A DNA stretch of 64,000 nucleotides from Chelatococcus caeni (lineage in GTDB: Bacteria > Pseudomonadota > Alphaproteobacteria > Rhizobiales > Beijerinckiaceae): contig NZ_JACIEN010000003.1 of NCBI RefSeq assembly GCF_014196925.1, positions 124,001 to 188,000 on the forward strand, written 5' to 3'. Both the position numbers and the translations under genes were made by a program. Of the stretch, positions 62,535 to 64,000 are shown piece after piece. The notes beneath the pieces are model-generated. The model worked only from the letters and a program-made list of their open reading frames with translations. It did no database searches and was not told the origin of the DNA. Every line of letters starts with the position of its first letter. The first letter of the stretch is position 1.

Positions 62535-64000
62535 TCAGCCCTTGCGCTGCCGCGTGACGTGGTATCGCGTCACCCTCGCCTTCCTGTAGATGCCGCTCTT
62601 CCTGTCGATGACCTTGTAGATCTCCACGGTCTTCTTGGCGACACCGTACCAGCGCGGGCTGGACAGGATGATCGACCCCTCGAACGCATCGGTCGGCCCG
62701 ACGGCCTTGAGCGGGTGGAAGGCCGACCGGGCGGCCTGCGGCGTGTTGAAATCCCTGTACTTGATCAGCGTGCGCCTGGCTGCGTCATGGAGCGTCCGCG
62801 CCCAGGCCTCCTCCGTGTCGATGAGGGCGCCCGAGAAGCCGAACTCGCTGAACTGCCCCGCGGTCACGTCGACCGCGTATTCGACGCCGTCCTTCTTCGC
62901 GAGGACAAGGAAGTGGTTCTTGGGGGCGTCGATATTCGCGTTGCTCCACAGATACATGCCGCGGACGCGCGTTTCGTAGCCTGCTCCCTTCAGCGCGGCG
63001 ATGACGGGTTCGAGCGCCGCTTCGCAGCCCTCCTTCGGGCAGGACAGGAATTTCTGGATCTGCCGGTCGCCCTTCACCAGAGCCCCGATCTCCTTCAGGT
63101 CCTTCGTGACGGACGGCGAGCGCAGCTCCTGCGCCCCGGCACGGAAGGTCCTGACGACTTCGCTCGAGGCGTGCTTCAACCGGCCCGACCGGACCGACCC
63201 CAGGCCGGTCGACAGGCCCGACGCCTTCCCGCTGCGGCCGCCCGGTCCCGCCCGCCTGCCAAGAGCATCCCCGACGGCGTCGGCGGCCCCTTTCAGCGCC
63301 GACTTGCCCTTGCCGAAGGCCTTTCGCACGCCCTTGGTGAGGGTTTGCGCTCCCCCCTTGATGACGCGCCCTCCGGCGAGGACCAGGGTCTCGAGCCCGG
63401 CGGACTTCAGCGCCTCCTTGATCTCGCCGTCGCTCAGCTCCCGGCCCGCTTCGTAGTAGGGCAGGATGGCGCTGCGTGCCAGATGAATGGCGGCTTCGAG
63501 ATCGGTCTCGCCGAACGCCTCGTCCTTCAGGGGCAGGATGGCATGTGAGACGATGTCGAGGGCGCTTTCCTGCACGGCACTGTTGGCATCGAGCCCCTCC
63601 TTGTGAGGGCGTGCGGAATACGAAGCGGCCGGCAGCATCGTGTTCTGCACACCTGCCTCGAAGAACAGATCGGCATGTTGAGCGAGCCAGGCGTTACGGC
63701 CGGCCTCATCCGCGGGAACCGGGGCGACGAGGCCGCACAGCTTGTTCGACAGCGCGAAATAACGCGGCTCGCCGCCTTGGGTGATCTTCAGAAGATAGCC
63801 CTGCTGGCCCTGGGGATAGAGCATCTCGAAATGCCCGCCCTTGCTGGCCATCACCCGGCCGTGCACGGTGAGGATGGACGCGTCGTCGCCTGCTGCGATG
63901 CCCATCTGCGACAGCTTGTCGGACACCGCCTCGGAGAAGGAGGCCGCGACCTCGCCGACGTACTCGGAAAACCGCTGATCGAAGAGCTTGTTCAGATCCG
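62535..64000 (-). CDS. Large protein with toxin-like C terminus, partial
   Basis: The frame is open from its stop at 62535 to the window edge, so the gene continues beyond 64000 (about 488 residues visible). A GTG at 63926 is probably internal, since residues before it (DLNKLFDQRFSEYVGEVAAS) read as protein. Middle: low-complexity Gly/Lys/Ala linker (VIKGGAQTLTKGVRKAFGKG). C-terminal: FLSCPKEGCEA, KNHFLVLAKKDGVEYAVDVT then AGQF, a spacing of Cys, His and Asp like papain-fold toxin domains. It may be a polymorphic or contact-dependent toxin; no immunity gene is visible within 300 bp downstream. Assignment is tentative. Confidence 0.6.
   Translation of the reverse strand, partial: DLNKLFDQRFSEYVGEVAASFSEAVSDKLSQMGIAAGDDASILTVHGRVMASKGGHFEMLYPQGQQGYLLKITQGGEPRYFALSNKLCGLVAPVPADEAGRNAWLAQHADLFFEAGVQNTMLPAASYSARPHKEGLDANSAVQESALDIVSHAILPLKDEAFGETDLEAAIHLARSAILPYYEAGRELSDGEIKEALKSAGLETLVLAGGRVIKGGAQTLTKGVRKAFGKGKSALKGAADAVGDALGRRAGPGGRSGKASGLSTGLGSVRSGRLKHASSEVVRTFRAGAQELRSPSVTKDLKEIGALVKGDRQIQKFLSCPKEGCEAALEPVIAALKGAGYETRVRGMYLWSNANIDAPKNHFLVLAKKDGVEYAVDVTAGQFSEFGFSGALIDTEEAWARTLHDAARRTLIKYRDFNTPQAARSAFHPLKAVGPTDAFEGSIILSSPRWYGVAKKTVEIYKVIDRKSGIYRKARVTRYHVTRQRKG

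Overview
The window is a chromosomal segment of a GC-rich alphaproteobacterium, most likely a member of the Hyphomicrobiales (Rhizobiales). Pointers are the usg gene beside groESL, a DUF3126 gene next to cysE, the thrS / yidD / IscU-like / folE / hisI neighbourhood, duplicated transglutaminase-like (BTLCP) proteases, and REP-type palindromes of the kind that starts GTCATGGCCGGGCTTG. Genus cannot be fixed from the sequence alone. No phage, insertion sequence, CRISPR array or rRNA operon is visible. Two tRNA genes are present: Thr(TGT) and Leu(TAA).

0-10 kb: the 3' part of rlmB, a metabolite:H+ symporter, a group of small envelope proteins (two paralogous exported glycine-zipper proteins, a glycine-zipper lipoprotein and a 39-residue single-membrane-span protein), tRNA-Thr, an IF-1 paralogue with a long structured leader, an exported metallo-beta-lactamase-fold hydrolase, NAD kinase and a DUF2336 protein. 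9.5-20.8 kb: a MaoC hydratase / CitE-like lyase pair, two flavin enzymes, a VapBC toxin-antitoxin pair, thrS-yidD, an OmpV-like outer membrane protein, an IscU-like scaffold, folE, hisI, a patatin-like lipase and a CBS-pair protein. 20.9-30.5 kb: a rhomboid protease, a PAS_5 protein, a double PilZ protein, two LapG-like cysteine proteases, a lower-GC DUF6998-like gene, recQ, a gamma carbonic anhydrase, DUF3126 and cysE.

30.8-43.3 kb: enoyl-CoA hydratase and NUDIX genes; an alpha/beta hydrolase; between the last two, a regularly spaced array of eight GAATC/GATTC sites (the CcrM target GANTC). Then come a zinc-finger protein, a FAD monooxygenase, an exported msrA-msrB pair, tRNA-Leu, the cobalamin genes cobC and cbiB/cobD facing apart from overlapping starts, cinA-gpt, sfsA, a FkbM methyltransferase and map-radC. 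43.4-49.7 kb: a membrane GGDEF-EAL protein with intact motifs, ExoD, Usg, and groES-groEL with a CIRCE element and a sigma-32-type promoter. The groEL stop codon lies in the loop of a hairpin that has been tandemly copied just downstream. A DoxX gene follows.

49.7-62.3 kb: almost everything is on the minus strand. A 737-residue exported phytase/esterase-like protein is followed upstream by a cluster for a form II CO-dehydrogenase-like molybdenum hydroxylase. In transcription order it contains coxS, coxL, coxM, a block of REP palindromes, a MoxR ATPase, a CoxE-type VWA protein, an XdhC/CoxI N-terminal protein, a LysE exporter, an XdhC C-terminal protein, a molybdopterin-binding protein and a MobA-like nucleotidyltransferase. 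The first three are the enzyme subunits; most of the rest should mature its molybdenum cofactor. The window ends inside a large gene on the minus strand whose visible C-terminal part looks like a secreted toxin with a possible papain-like (Cys-His-Asp) domain.
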